Position numbers and translations under genes: made by a program
Source: Bacteroidales bacterium UBA1745
Lineage (GTDB): Bacteria; Bacteroidota; Bacteroidia; Bacteroidales; UBA932
NCBI GenBank assembly: GCA_002314885.1
Contig: DCHT01000057.1
Location: 15,981 to 29,043 of the forward strand
DNA length: 13,063 bases
Direction of reading: 5' to 3'
The notes under the pieces: generated by a model
The model's input: the letters and a program-made list of their open reading frames with translations, nothing else
Databases searched by the model: none
Told to the model about the DNA's origin: nothing
Part shown: positions 1 to 7,791 of the stretch, piece by piece
Layout: the number at the start of each line of letters is the position of its first letter
How positions within the stretch are numbered: the stretch's first letter is position 1

Positions 1-1376
1 GCCTCCTGGATTGCGGCCTCAGCCTTTGCCCAGTTCTCGTCGGAGCCGATGTACTTGGTCTTGTTCTCAGGGTCGCGGAGGGACACCTGTGCCTTGTAGT
101 TCTTGAACTCGAGAGTCTTGAACACATAGAGGATGATGTCGATTACCTTCTCGAACTCTTCCTTGATCTGGTCAGGGCGTACGAAGAGGTGGGCGTCATC
201 CTGGGTGAAGCTGCGCACACGGGTAAGGCCGTGGAGCTCACCGCTCTGCTCGTAACGGTAAACGGTACCGAACTCGGCGAGACGGACTGGCAGATCCTTG
301 TAAGAACGAGGCTTGCTGCGGTAGATCTCGCAGTGGTGAGGGCAGTTCATAGGCTTGAGGAGATATTCCTCACCCTCCTGAGGAGTGGTGATAGGACGGA
401 ATGAGTCCTTGCCGTAGTGCTCCCAGTGGCCTGAAGTCACATAGAGTTCCTTGTTACCGATATGAGGGGTGACTACCGGAAGGTAGCCATACTTCTGCTG
501 GATCTTGCGGAGGAAGAGCTCGAGGCGGAAGCGGAGGTCCGCACCCTTAGGAAGCCAGAGAGGAAGTCCCTGTCCGACCTTCTGGGAGAAGGTGAAGAGC
601 TCCATTTCCTTGCCGATCTTGCGGTGGTCACGCTTCTTGGCCTCCTCGAGGAGTACGAGATACTCGTCGAGCATAGTCTTCTTAGGGAAGGTAATACCGT
701 AGATACGGGTGAGCATATGACGGTTCTCGTCGCCTCTCCAATATGCGCCTGCGATAGCGAGGAGCTTCACGGCCTTGATCACGGAAGTGTCCTTGAGGTG
801 AGGTCCGCGGCAGAGGTCGGTGAAGTTGCCGTTCTGGTAGAAGGTGATGGTGCCGTCCTCGAGGTCGCCGATGAGTTCGCACTTGTACTCGTCGCCCTTC
901 TCGGTGAAGTTCTTGAGAGCCTCGGCCTTGCTGACCTCGGTGCGTACGAACTGCTCCTTCTGGCGGGCGAGCTCGATCATCTTGTCCTCGATGGCCTTGA
1001 GTTCGGCCTCAACGAGCTGATGGCCGCCGAAATCGACGTCATAGTAGAATCCGTTCTCGATTGCAGGTCCGATACCGAACTTGACGCCCGGATAGAGAGC
1101 CTCGAGAGCTTCTGCCATAAGATGTGAGGATGAGTGCCAGAAAACCTTCTTGGCCTCAGGGTCCTCCCACTTGTGGAGCTTGATTGCGGCATCCTCGCTG
1201 ATTGGGCGGGTGATGTCATATATTGTACCCTTTCCTGTTGCATCGCTGGCCGTTGTGACCGTAGCTGCAAGAATGTCGCCTGCGAGCCTTGGGCTGATGC
1301 TCATTGCAATGTCATAGGCAGATACGCCTGCCTCATACTCTCTGACGCTGCCGTCTGGAAATGTGATCTTGATCAT
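1..1376 (-). CDS. thrS: Threonyl-tRNA synthetase, N-terminal 458 residues (cut by window edge)
   Basis: This gene encodes the cytoplasmic class II synthetase that charges tRNA-Thr and hydrolyses mischarged Ser-tRNA-Thr. Reading inward from the start there is a TGS domain (about residues 1-62, beginning MIKITFPDGS). The editing domain follows, with its HxxxH motif at H81-H85 (HSSSH) and the partner motif CRGPH near residue 189, so proofreading looks intact. The catalytic core has motif 2 (RYEQSGELHGLTRVR) and two of the three family zinc ligands, C345 in MNCPHHC and H382 in GELHG. The third His, motif 3 and the anticodon-binding domain lie beyond the left edge. The family is about 640 residues long, so roughly 70 percent is visible. 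The start at 1374-1376 gives the usual N-terminus of the TGS domain. The gene is transcribed divergently from the glycosyltransferase gene, with a -7 element at 1443-1450. Nothing in the visible part is broken. Confidence 0.97.
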   Translation of the reverse strand, partial: MIKITFPDGSVREYEAGVSAYDIAMSISPRLAGDILAATVTTASDATGKGTIYDITRPISEDAAIKLHKWEDPEAKKVFWHSSSHLMAEALEALYPGVKFGIGPAIENGFYYDVDFGGHQLVEAELKAIEDKMIELARQKEQFVRTEVSKAEALKNFTEKGDEYKCELIGDLEDGTITFYQNGNFTDLCRGPHLKDTSVIKAVKLLAIAGAYWRGDENRHMLTRIYGITFPKKTMLDEYLVLLEEAKKRDHRKIGKEMELFTFSQKVGQGLPLWLPKGADLRFRLELFLRKIQQKYGYLPVVTPHIGNKELYVTSGHWEHYGKDSFRPITTPQEGEEYLLKPMNCPHHCEIYRSKPRSYKDLPVRLAEFGTVYRYEQSGELHGLTRVRSFTQDDAHLFVRPDQIKEEFEKVIDIILYVFKTLEFKNYKAQVSLRDPENKTKYIGSDENWAKAEAAIQE

Positions 1377-1442
1377 AAAAAAATTGTTTTGTGCCCCGAC
1401 GGCCACAATCCCGCCGTGAGCTGGTTTAACTTTAATAGCCTA

Positions 1443-1450
1443 CAAAGATA
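1443..1450 (-). promoter_or_regulatory. Bacteroidota-type -7 promoter element for thrS
   Basis: Read on the minus strand, these bases are TATCTTTG, a perfect match to the Bacteroidota -7 consensus TAnnTTTG. The element lies 67 bases upstream of the thrS start codon. No clean -33 TTTG is visible, only a T-run further upstream on that strand. The leader between element and start (1377-1442) holds a weak short hairpin (ACGGC pairing with GCCGT) and an A-rich stretch just before the start; I see no T-box or other recognisable riboswitch. Confidence 0.55.
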
Positions 1451-1482
1451 GACAGAAAAAACATATCATCGGTATTTTTTTC

Positions 1483-1490
1483 TACCTTTG
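1483..1490 (+). promoter_or_regulatory. Bacteroidota-type -7 promoter element for the glycosyltransferase gene
   Basis: TACCTTTG matches TAnnTTTG exactly and lies 26 bases upstream of the ATG at 1517, which implies a very short 5' leader. It faces away from the thrS element at 1443-1450, and the two are about 32 bases apart, so the promoters are back to back. A clear -33 element is not visible. Confidence 0.55.
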
Positions 1491-1516
1491 TGCTCGCTTA
1501 TATAATATATAAAGGT

Positions 1517-2482
1517 ATGGACAACTACAGCAAGGACCTCTCGATAGTCATTTCCCTCTTCAACGAGGAGGAATCTCTCCGCGAACTCGTGGCCTGGATC
1601 GAGAAGGTTATGGAGGAAAACGGATATAGCTACGAACTCCTTATGATCAACGATGGCAGCACCGACGGCAGCTGGAATGTGATCAAGGAACTCGCAGCAG
1701 TCAACGGCAACATACACGGAATCTGCTTCCGCCGCAACTACGGCAAGTCAGCAGCGCTCTACGAAGGCTTCAAGGCCGCCGAGGGACGCGTAGTGGTGAC
1801 TATGGACGCAGACCTCCAGGACTCCCCTGAGGAGATCCCGGAGATGTACCGTATGGTGACTGAGGACGGCTGGGACATCGTTTCCGGTTGGAAGCAGAAC
1901 CGCCAGGACAACAAGTTCACCAAGAACATCCCTTCCAAGCTGTACAACTGGACAGCCCGCAAGGTCACCGGCGTGAAGCTCCACGATATGAACTGCGGCC
2001 TCAAGGCCTACAAGAACGAGGTGGTGAAGAACGTCGAGGTGTACAGCGAAATGCACCGCTACATCCCATACCTGGCAAAGAACGCCGGCTTCGGCAGGAT
2101 CACCGAGAAGCCCGTTCATCACCAGAAGCGTAAATACGGCAAGAGCAAGTTCGGAATCGAAAGGTTCGTGAACGGCTTCCTCGACCTGCTCAGCCTCTGG
2201 TTCCTGAGCACCTTCGGCAAGAAGCCTATGCATTTCTTCGGCTTCACCGGACTGGTCACCTTCTTCATCGGCTTCGTCTGTGCGATCTGGGTGATCATAG
2301 CCAAACTCGTGCACCAGGCCAACGGAGTCAAGTTCCGCCCTGTCACAGACCAGCCTCTGTTCTACCTTGCCCTCGTGGCACTGGTGATAGGCGTACTCCT
2401 CTTCCTCGCCGGCTTCATCTGCGAGATGATCTCCCGCAACGGCCAGGAGAGGAACCGCTACAATATCAGGGAACAGTTCTAG
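1517..2482 (+). CDS. Family 2 glycosyltransferase, polyprenyl-phosphate sugar transferase type, with two C-terminal membrane helices
   Basis: This 321-residue protein has a GT-A fold catalytic domain at about residues 8-230. It shows the nucleotide-binding NDGSTDG (N45-G51) and the metal-binding DADLQD (D97-D102), followed by a basic KRKYGKSKFG stretch. Two hydrophobic segments follow, at about 240-262 and 281-306. This domain order and length match the GtrB/ArnC/dolichyl-phosphate-mannose-synthase-like branch. Those enzymes move a sugar from a nucleotide donor to undecaprenyl phosphate at the inner face of the cytoplasmic membrane, for later use in surface glycan or lipid modification. The sugar cannot be told from sequence. 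An in-frame ATG at 1490 overlaps the promoter element, so the ATG at 1517 is preferred; it gives the usual N-terminus just before LSIVISLFNEEESL. No glycan cluster surrounds it. Its stop is 4 bases from that of the convergent lipoprotein gene, with no terminator hairpin between. Confidence 0.9.
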   Translation: MDNYSKDLSIVISLFNEEESLRELVAWIEKVMEENGYSYELLMINDGSTDGSWNVIKELAAVNGNIHGICFRRNYGKSAALYEGFKAAEGRVVVTMDADLQDSPEEIPEMYRMVTEDGWDIVSGWKQNRQDNKFTKNIPSKLYNWTARKVTGVKLHDMNCGLKAYKNEVVKNVEVYSEMHRYIPYLAKNAGFGRITEKPVHHQKRKYGKSKFGIERFVNGFLDLLSLWFLSTFGKKPMHFFGFTGLVTFFIGFVCAIWVIIAKLVHQANGVKFRPVTDQPLFYLALVALVIGVLLFLAGFICEMISRNGQERNRYNIREQF

Positions 2483-2486
2483 CCGA

Positions 2487-3323
2487 TCAGTCCGCGTAGA
2501 CTATCCGCCTCTGGAGCTTGTCGGTCTGCACCGCCAGATCGGCATCGGAGTACTCTCTCCTGACAATCCAGTTGCCATATCCGTCGTACTCGTAAGTGTA
2601 CCAGCGCTCAGGAGCGTCAATCAATGACTCGTTATAGTAGATTTCGAAGAACGAGGTCATTATCGCATTGACTGCGTGCACTGGGAGGCCGTCCTTGTCA
2701 TACTCCACGGTCACATCGATCTCGTCGCCGACTATCCTGGTAGGCTTGCCCTCAGAAAAGTTCTCGACGTGGCTGGTGCTGAGAATAAGTTCATTGTCGA
2801 ATGCACCTACGACGGTCTCGTCATAGTTGAGACCGAGGTTGTCCTTCTCACTGAGGTAGTCGAGTGTGCCCTCGTTGAAGTAAGAAGTTGACAGTCTGCC
2901 GTCCTTCCAGCTGTACTGCCACTCATCGATGAGATTGCTGTTCCTTCCATAGAAGCGACAGTCACTGACTCTGTCGCCTTCATAATAGTATTCGTGAATG
3001 CCCTCCGTCTCGCCGTCGCTGCTGATGGTCAGTTTGCGGCTCACCCTTCCCCGGCTGTCATATTCGTACTTCTCCTTGTAGATGTACTTTCCGTGATCAT
3101 CGAAAGTTGCGAGACTGTCATCAAGTCCAACAAAGAATAAGATTTCGTCCGCCTGTCCCTTTTCGTTGAAGAGGGCGACATAGTCATATTGGCAGAAGCC
3201 GGAAATCTGCTCGATCTGCCTCACGGGCCTGTTGACGGAAAACTTTACGAGATCCTTGTTCGGAGTTGAGCAAGCCACGGTCAGAAATGCAGCCGCTGCA
3301 AGAATAGAGTTCCTTATTTTCAT
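2487..3323 (-). CDS. Lipoprotein with YD-repeat-like beta-rich body, function unknown
   Basis: This is a 278-residue predicted lipoprotein. The N-terminus has a basic start, a hydrophobic Ala-rich core and a lipobox-like TVAC with Cys18 as the probable acylation site. The mature start, CSTPNKD, lacks the acidic run typical of Bacteroidota surface-export signals, so a periplasmic-facing location is more likely (inference). The body carries several short Tyr/Asp/Gly units such as YEYDSRGRVSRK, EYDKDGLPV and, close to the end, YEYDGYGNW. These resemble the YD-type strands common in uncharacterised Bacteroidales lipoproteins. I see no catalytic motif and do not recognise a specific family. It lies between the convergent glycosyltransferase gene and the divergent mannitol operon, and nothing in the context assigns it to either. 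A near-consensus -7 element lies at 3344-3351. Confidence 0.8.
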   Translation of the reverse strand: MKIRNSILAAAAFLTVACSTPNKDLVKFSVNRPVRQIEQISGFCQYDYVALFNEKGQADEILFFVGLDDSLATFDDHGKYIYKEKYEYDSRGRVSRKLTISSDGETEGIHEYYYEGDRVSDCRFYGRNSNLIDEWQYSWKDGRLSTSYFNEGTLDYLSEKDNLGLNYDETVVGAFDNELILSTSHVENFSEGKPTRIVGDEIDVTVEYDKDGLPVHAVNAIMTSFFEIYYNESLIDAPERWYTYEYDGYGNWIVRREYSDADLAVQTDKLQRRIVYAD

Positions 3324-3343
3324 ATTGTCATTTGTTGTGTGGA

Positions 3344-3351
3344 TAAAGATA
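3344..3351 (-). promoter_or_regulatory. Probable -7 element for the lipoprotein gene
   Basis: On the minus strand these bases read TATCTTTA, seven of eight matches to TAnnTTTG, 21 bases upstream of the lipoprotein start codon. A TTTG lies further upstream at 3364-3367, but the spacing looks too short for a standard -33 element. This is a weak call. Confidence 0.35.
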
Positions 3352-3373
3352 CGACAATGTCCGCAAAAAAGGT

Positions 3374-3381
3374 TATATTTG
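3374..3381 (+). promoter_or_regulatory. Bacteroidota-type -7 promoter element for the mannitol/glycerophosphodiester operon
   Basis: TATATTTG is a perfect TAnnTTTG match, 47 bases upstream of the mtlD start at 3429. It is the only good promoter candidate I see before the seven-gene run, whose later gaps are too short for further obvious promoters. No palindromic operator stands out between the element and the start, and no mannitol regulator gene is present in the window. Confidence 0.55.
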
Positions 3382-3428
3382 TAAAAAATAAAACAACGAG
3401 ACCGAAATTAAACTATACACATTTAGAT

Positions 3429-4571
3429 ATGAAAACAGCAATCCAGTTCGGCGGCGGAAACATCGGCCGCGGTTTCATCGGAGCGGTACTCTCCCAGGCA
3501 GGCTACAAGGTAGTCTTCGCCGATGTAGTCCCTGAAGTCATCGACAGAATCAACAAAGACGGCAAATATACCGTCCACGTTATGGACGTGGAGCAGAAGG
3601 ACATTGAAATCAGCAACATCTGCGCAGTGAACTCAGGTTCGGAAGAAGTCGTTGCCGAAATCGTGAATGCAGAGATCATCACCACCGCGGTAGGCGTACG
3701 CATCCTCAAGTTCGTTGCCCCTGCAATCGCCAAGGGCATCAGCGCACGCAAGGCTGCCGGTGTGGAGGCTCCTCTCAACATCGTGGCCTGTGAGAACGCA
3801 GTTCGTGCTACCAGCCAGCTCAAGGAACTCACCTATGCCCTCCTCGACGAGGAGACCGCAGCCTGGGCAAGTGCACACGTTGGCTTCGCTGACTGCTCAG
3901 TAGACCGCATCGTACCTCCTGTACGCAGCGAAAACCCTGTCGACGTGGTCGTAGAGAACTTCTACGAGTGGAACGTGGAGGAGAAGTCCTTCGTCGGAGG
4001 CGCACCTAAGATCGACGGTATGAACCTCGCCGACAACCTCCTCGCCTACATCGAGCGCAAGCTCTTCACCCTCAACACCGGCCACGCCATCACCTCATAC
4101 CTCGGTCAGCTCAAGGGTTACAAGACCATCGACGAGAGCATCGCAGACCCTGAGATCTACGCTGTCGTGAAGGCTGCAATGCAGCAGAGCGGCGAAGGCC
4201 TCATCCGCAAGTTCGGCTTCGACCACGACGCCCACTACGCATATATCGAGAAGATCATCAAGCGCTTCAAGAATCCTTATCTCAAGGACGATGTGACCCG
4301 CGTGGGACGCGAGCCTCTCCGCAAGCTCTCAGCAGGCGACCGCCTCATCCTCCCTACTATGACCGCTCTCAGCTATGGCCTTCCTGTGGACAAGCTCCTC
4401 ATCGGCGTGGCAGCAGCCCTCAAGTTCACCAACCCTGAGGATCCTCAGAGCGTCGAGATGCATCAGACCATCGCGGAACTCGGTCTCGAAGCAGCCATCT
4501 CCAAGTTCACAGGCATAGATGCAGGCAGCCCTGTCATCGCACAGATCATTACCGAATACAACAAGCTTTAA
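3429..4571 (+). CDS. mtlD: Mannitol-1-phosphate 5-dehydrogenase
   Basis: This 380-residue protein oxidises mannitol-1-phosphate to fructose-6-phosphate with NAD+, joining imported mannitol to glycolysis. The N-terminal Rossmann fold has the dinucleotide-binding GGGNIGRGFIG (residues 8-18). The C-terminal domain has the family's catalytic-site pattern, K211, N216 and H219 in KLFTLNTGHA. Other stretches match the E. coli enzyme as I know it: NIVACEN, DRIVPP, NPYLKDDV and PLRKLSAGDR. Its length is almost the same as the E. coli protein (382). An in-frame ATG at 3339 would add 30 residues, but that stretch spans the promoter element and is not conserved, so the ATG at 3429 is used. It is the first gene of the operon. 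The next gene starts 9 bases downstream, while its metabolic partner mtlA lies four genes on. Confidence 0.96.
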   Translation: MKTAIQFGGGNIGRGFIGAVLSQAGYKVVFADVVPEVIDRINKDGKYTVHVMDVEQKDIEISNICAVNSGSEEVVAEIVNAEIITTAVGVRILKFVAPAIAKGISARKAAGVEAPLNIVACENAVRATSQLKELTYALLDEETAAWASAHVGFADCSVDRIVPPVRSENPVDVVVENFYEWNVEEKSFVGGAPKIDGMNLADNLLAYIERKLFTLNTGHAITSYLGQLKGYKTIDESIADPEIYAVVKAAMQQSGEGLIRKFGFDHDAHYAYIEKIIKRFKNPYLKDDVTRVGREPLRKLSAGDRLILPTMTALSYGLPVDKLLIGVAAALKFTNPEDPQSVEMHQTIAELGLEAAISKFTGIDAGSPVIAQIITEYNKL

Positions 4572-4580
4572 AATAAAAGA

Positions 4581-5924
4581 ATGGAAAACACAGCTAATAA
4601 CCAGGCACAGGACCCACAGGCCAAGAAATTCAAATATTGGCAGTGGCGAGTGATCATCTGCTCGATGATCGGCTATGCTATGTTCTACTTCGTAAGGAAG
4701 AACTTCTCATTCGCGATTCCGCTCCTTCAGGCTGAATATGCAGACATCACGAAGGCACAGTTCGGTGCGATTATGTCCGCCGGAGGTATCATCTACGGTA
4801 TCTCCAAGCTCATCAACGGCGTAATCGGTGACCGCACCAACGCAAGGTGGCACCTCGTGCTCGGACTTGCAGTCTGCGTAGCCGTGAACTTCATCTTCGG
4901 ACTCAGCGCAAAGCTCTCCACTATGATCACCGGTGATGTAGCCGGCCCTGATTTCGTGGGAGGCCTCATCGCCATTATGTCCGCCCTCTACATCATCAAC
5001 CAGATCTTCCAGGGCTGCGGATTCGCACCTTGCAACCACCTGATGGTGAGCTGGGTTCCGCCTCACGAGCTGGCTACCAAGATGAGCATCTGGAATATGT
5101 CCCACTCAATAGGCGCATTCGTGGCTGCAGTCATCTGCGGTTACATCACCAAGTGGCAGCTCTGCTTCTGGATTCCGGCCTGCATCTCCCTGTTCGGCGT
5201 GTTCTTCATCATCGTGACCCTCCGCGACACTCCTAAGTCCGTAGGTCTCCCTGAACTTCCGAAGGTAAAGGGCGAGTTCGACGAGAGCGAGAAGAAGGAC
5301 CCTAAGGCTTTCCGTCAGTTCCTCATCAAGAAGGTCTTCCTCAATCCTATCGTATGGATTCTGGCAATCACTGACCTCTTCGTGTATATCGTCCGCTTCG
5401 CAATCCTCGACTGGGGTCCGTCAATGCTCCAGGAAATGGGACTCAGTTCACGCCTTTCAGGATGGACCGTGGCTCTCTTCGAGGTTGCCGGCTGCGTGGG
5501 TATGATCTTCGCCGGCGTCGTTTCCGACAAGCTTTTCAAGAGCAAGTCCCAGAGGGTTTGTGCAATTGAATTCGCACTCGTGGCCCTCTGCCTCGTAGGT
5601 CTCCACTATGTACAGGATATGAATGCGCCTGTGCTCTTCCTCGTACTCCTCGTGCTTGCAGGCTTCTTCCTCTATGGACCTCAGGCCCTCCTCGGAGTCG
5701 TGGCATCCAACCAGGTATCCAAGAAGGCAGCTTCTTCTGCTGTGGGCATCATCGGTTTTATGAGCTATGTAAGTACCCTCATCACCGGCTACCCTCTCGG
5801 CAAGTTCGCTGACAAGTTCGGTTGGCATCCAATTTTCATTCTTATGGCCGGTGTGGCTATCGTCGGTACCGTTACCGTCGCAACCCTCTGGTTCATCAAG
5901 GACCCTAGCATCAACGAAGAATAA
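4581..5924 (+). CDS. glpT: GlpT-family organophosphate:phosphate antiporter, probably for glycerol-3-phosphate
   Basis: This 447-residue, 12-helix major facilitator protein of the cytoplasmic membrane belongs to the GlpT/UhpT/UhpC/PgtP branch, which exchanges an external organophosphate for internal phosphate. The two substrate-phosphate arginines of E. coli GlpT (R45, R269) are present as R39 in YFVRKNF and R272 in VRFAILDWGPS. A His aligned with GlpT His165 is found as H175 in NMSHSIG. DTPKSVGLP at the end of the N-terminal half and FFLYGPQALLG in the C-terminal half are also branch-typical. Motifs do not firmly separate glycerol-3-phosphate from hexose-6-phosphate carriers. The adjacent pair of glycerophosphodiesterases makes glycerol-3-phosphate the best guess (inference). 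It is not a UhpC sensor by context, since no two-component genes are nearby. It starts 9 bases after mtlD and ends 6 bases before the next gene, so co-transcription is expected. Confidence 0.88.
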   Translation: MENTANNQAQDPQAKKFKYWQWRVIICSMIGYAMFYFVRKNFSFAIPLLQAEYADITKAQFGAIMSAGGIIYGISKLINGVIGDRTNARWHLVLGLAVCVAVNFIFGLSAKLSTMITGDVAGPDFVGGLIAIMSALYIINQIFQGCGFAPCNHLMVSWVPPHELATKMSIWNMSHSIGAFVAAVICGYITKWQLCFWIPACISLFGVFFIIVTLRDTPKSVGLPELPKVKGEFDESEKKDPKAFRQFLIKKVFLNPIVWILAITDLFVYIVRFAILDWGPSMLQEMGLSSRLSGWTVALFEVAGCVGMIFAGVVSDKLFKSKSQRVCAIEFALVALCLVGLHYVQDMNAPVLFLVLLVLAGFFLYGPQALLGVVASNQVSKKAASSAVGIIGFMSYVSTLITGYPLGKFADKFGWHPIFILMAGVAIVGTVTVATLWFIKDPSINEE

Positions 5925-5930
5925 GAGACA

Positions 5931-6941
5931 ATGAAGAAAGGAACAAAATTCGCCATTCTTATGGTCGTGCTCATCGGAGCACTCGTGGCAGGCTTCCTCT
6001 GCTATAACAAAAAGCCTGCGGAAACCGCCGTCATCGACCCTGCCGAAATCGACAGCATAGAGGATCTCCAGGCATATTTCACCTATAGCCCGGACCGCGA
6101 CATCATCATCAGTGCCCACCGCGGAGGTATGCAGGAAGGCTTCCCTGAGAACTGCATCCCATCCTGCGAGAAGACCATCTCCGAGATGCCGACCTTCTTC
6201 GAGGTGGACTTCAGCTTCTCCAAGGACAGCGTGATGGTGCTTATGCACGACCTCACCCTCGACCGCACCACTACGGGCAAGGGCAACGTGGAAGACTACA
6301 CCTACGAGGAACTCCAGCAGTTCAACCTCGTGGACCGCAACGGCAACGTGACCGACTACAAGATCCCTACCCTCAAGGAGCTCCTCGAGTGGGGTGACCA
6401 CAAGATCGTCTTCAACTTCGACAACAAGTACATCAACACCAAGGGTGTGAGCGACGAGCGCAAGCAGGCCGCCCTCAACTTCTTCGCACGCCAGCTCAAG
6501 GAAGGCGGCGAATGGTCTATGTACCACAATATAATGCTCTCCGTGCGCTCCATCGACGAGGCTCTCTTCTATTGGAACCAGGGAATACGCAACGTGATGT
6601 TCTGCGTAGAGATCAGCACTCCTGAGATGTATGAGGCATACGATGCCTGCGAGATTCCTTGGAACTACCTGATGGCTTATATCCGCCTCGCAGTGGATCC
6701 TGATATGCAGGCCATCTACGACAAGCTCCACGAGAATGGCGTGATGACTATGACTTCCATCACCGGTTCCGCCGACAAGGTCAAGAACCCTCGCGACCGC
6801 AGGATCGCATATCACCGCGAACTCCTCGCTGAGCCTGATATCATCGAGACAGACTACCCTACTCAGTTCATCGGCCTCCCTTGGGACCGCGCAACCCTCC
6901 ACGCTGAGCAGGATGCAGCAATCAAAGGCAACCGTAGATAA
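5931..6941 (+). CDS. Glycerophosphodiester phosphodiesterase, membrane-anchored (first of two)
   Basis: This 336-residue protein of the GlpQ/UgpQ (GDPD) family hydrolyses glycerophosphodiesters to glycerol-3-phosphate and an alcohol. The TIM-barrel active-site residues are all present: H63 and R64 in AHRGG, E73-N74 in PENC, E91 and D93 in EVD, and H106-D107 in MHD. The N-terminus has a basic start and one hydrophobic segment (about 7-23) ending in GFLC. Leu just before Cys24 is not a good lipobox, so an uncleaved membrane anchor with the enzyme in the periplasm is more likely than a lipoprotein, though either would put it outside the cytoplasm. A linker of about 35 residues separates anchor and barrel. 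It lies 6 bases after the GlpT-like gene and 14 bases before a second GDPD gene. Scavenging of phospholipid headgroups or glycerol-phosphate polymers is the likely role. The natural substrate is unknown. Confidence 0.9.
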   Translation: MKKGTKFAILMVVLIGALVAGFLCYNKKPAETAVIDPAEIDSIEDLQAYFTYSPDRDIIISAHRGGMQEGFPENCIPSCEKTISEMPTFFEVDFSFSKDSVMVLMHDLTLDRTTTGKGNVEDYTYEELQQFNLVDRNGNVTDYKIPTLKELLEWGDHKIVFNFDNKYINTKGVSDERKQAALNFFARQLKEGGEWSMYHNIMLSVRSIDEALFYWNQGIRNVMFCVEISTPEMYEAYDACEIPWNYLMAYIRLAVDPDMQAIYDKLHENGVMTMTSITGSADKVKNPRDRRIAYHRELLAEPDIIETDYPTQFIGLPWDRATLHAEQDAAIKGNRR

Positions 6942-6955
6942 TAACACTAAGCAAT

Positions 6956-7777
6956 ATGAAAAAGACAATCACAATACTCTTTGCGGCAGCACTCTCCATC
7001 AGTGCATTTGCCCAGACCCAGACTATCCGTGCCTTCTCACACCGCGGAGGCCGTATGGAACGCGACGAAAACACTCTTATGGCCTTCCAGGAAAGCTGGG
7101 ACGCCGGCTATACAGGATTCGAGACTGATATCCGTATGACCAAGGACGGCGTGCTCTATATGACTCACGACAACACCCTCGAGCGCACCACCAACGGAAC
7201 TGGCAGATTCGAGGACAAGACTTCCGAGGAGATTGAGCAGCTTCGCACAAAGAAAGGCAACAAAATAATGAGGTTCGACGAATTCTGCGACTTCCTCGAA
7301 GGCAAGGACAGCCTGTATGTGGAATGGGAATTCAAGACCAAGCCTGTCGAGAGTTATCCTCAGGAGAGGCTTGAGGAATACGTTGAGAAAATCTACACCC
7401 GCGTGATGCAGATCAACACCAAGGGATCCCAGTTCGTATTCACCTCCGGTGACTATCGCGGACTTCGCTACCTCCAGGAGCATCATCCTGATGCAGAGCT
7501 CCTCATCATCTTCAGCAAGCCGGTCAACGATGAAACTATGGCAATTGCCAAAGCACTCGGCATAATGACCCTTGGCTGCAAGATGGAAGGTACCAGCCGT
7601 CAGGCTGTGGAGAAAGCCCACAAGGAAGGCTTCGTAGTAAGTCTCTGGCCTGGTCAGAGCGTGGAGGACTTTATGCTCGGCGCATATCTTGGCTGCGACC
7701 GTATGTGCACCGACGTTCCTCTCACCGTGAAGAACTGGGTAAAAGAGAACGCTCCTTGGCTCAAAGTCATCTACTAA
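6956..7777 (+). CDS. Glycerophosphodiester phosphodiesterase, secreted/periplasmic (second of two)
   Basis: This 273-residue GDPD-family enzyme has a classical cleavable signal peptide: basic MKKT, a hydrophobic core and an AFA-Q cleavage site after residue 19. The catalytic set is complete: H29-R30 in SHRGG, E38-N39 in DENT, E56 and D58 in FETD, and H71-D72 in MTHD. LERTTNGTG follows, as is normal for the family. It differs considerably from the preceding GDPD in length, export mode and the linker around its active site, so it is not a fresh tandem duplicate. Soluble periplasmic and membrane-anchored enzymes side by side suggest different substrates or positions along one scavenging route that ends at the GlpT-like carrier (inference). 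It lies 14 bases after one gene and 14 bases before mtlA. No sign of damage is seen. Confidence 0.92.
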   Translation: MKKTITILFAAALSISAFAQTQTIRAFSHRGGRMERDENTLMAFQESWDAGYTGFETDIRMTKDGVLYMTHDNTLERTTNGTGRFEDKTSEEIEQLRTKKGNKIMRFDEFCDFLEGKDSLYVEWEFKTKPVESYPQERLEEYVEKIYTRVMQINTKGSQFVFTSGDYRGLRYLQEHHPDAELLIIFSKPVNDETMAIAKALGIMTLGCKMEGTSRQAVEKAHKEGFVVSLWPGQSVEDFMLGAYLGCDRMCTDVPLTVKNWVKENAPWLKVIY

Positions 7778-7791
7778 TCAGATAGCTACCT

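Noticed and set aside
1490..1516. Upstream in-frame ATG that would lengthen the glycosyltransferase by 9 residues
   Set aside because: It begins on the last base of a perfect -7 promoter element, and the added residues are not typical of the family. The ATG at 1517 gives the normal N-terminus.
3339..3428. Upstream in-frame ATG that would lengthen MtlD by 30 residues
   Set aside because: The stretch covers the TATATTTG promoter element and is A/T-rich. The family starts at MKTAIQFGGGNIGRG.
5931..6002. First GDPD as a lipoprotein acylated at Cys24
   Set aside because: Leu precedes the Cys where a small residue is expected (GFLC). A simple membrane anchor fits better, though the lipoprotein option is not fully excluded.
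5457..6968. Long open frame of about 500 codons on the minus strand opposite the GlpT-like and first GDPD genes
   Set aside because: It lies opposite clear genes with full active sites, has a low-complexity Val/Glu/His-rich translation caused by codon bias on the other strand, and shows no domain.
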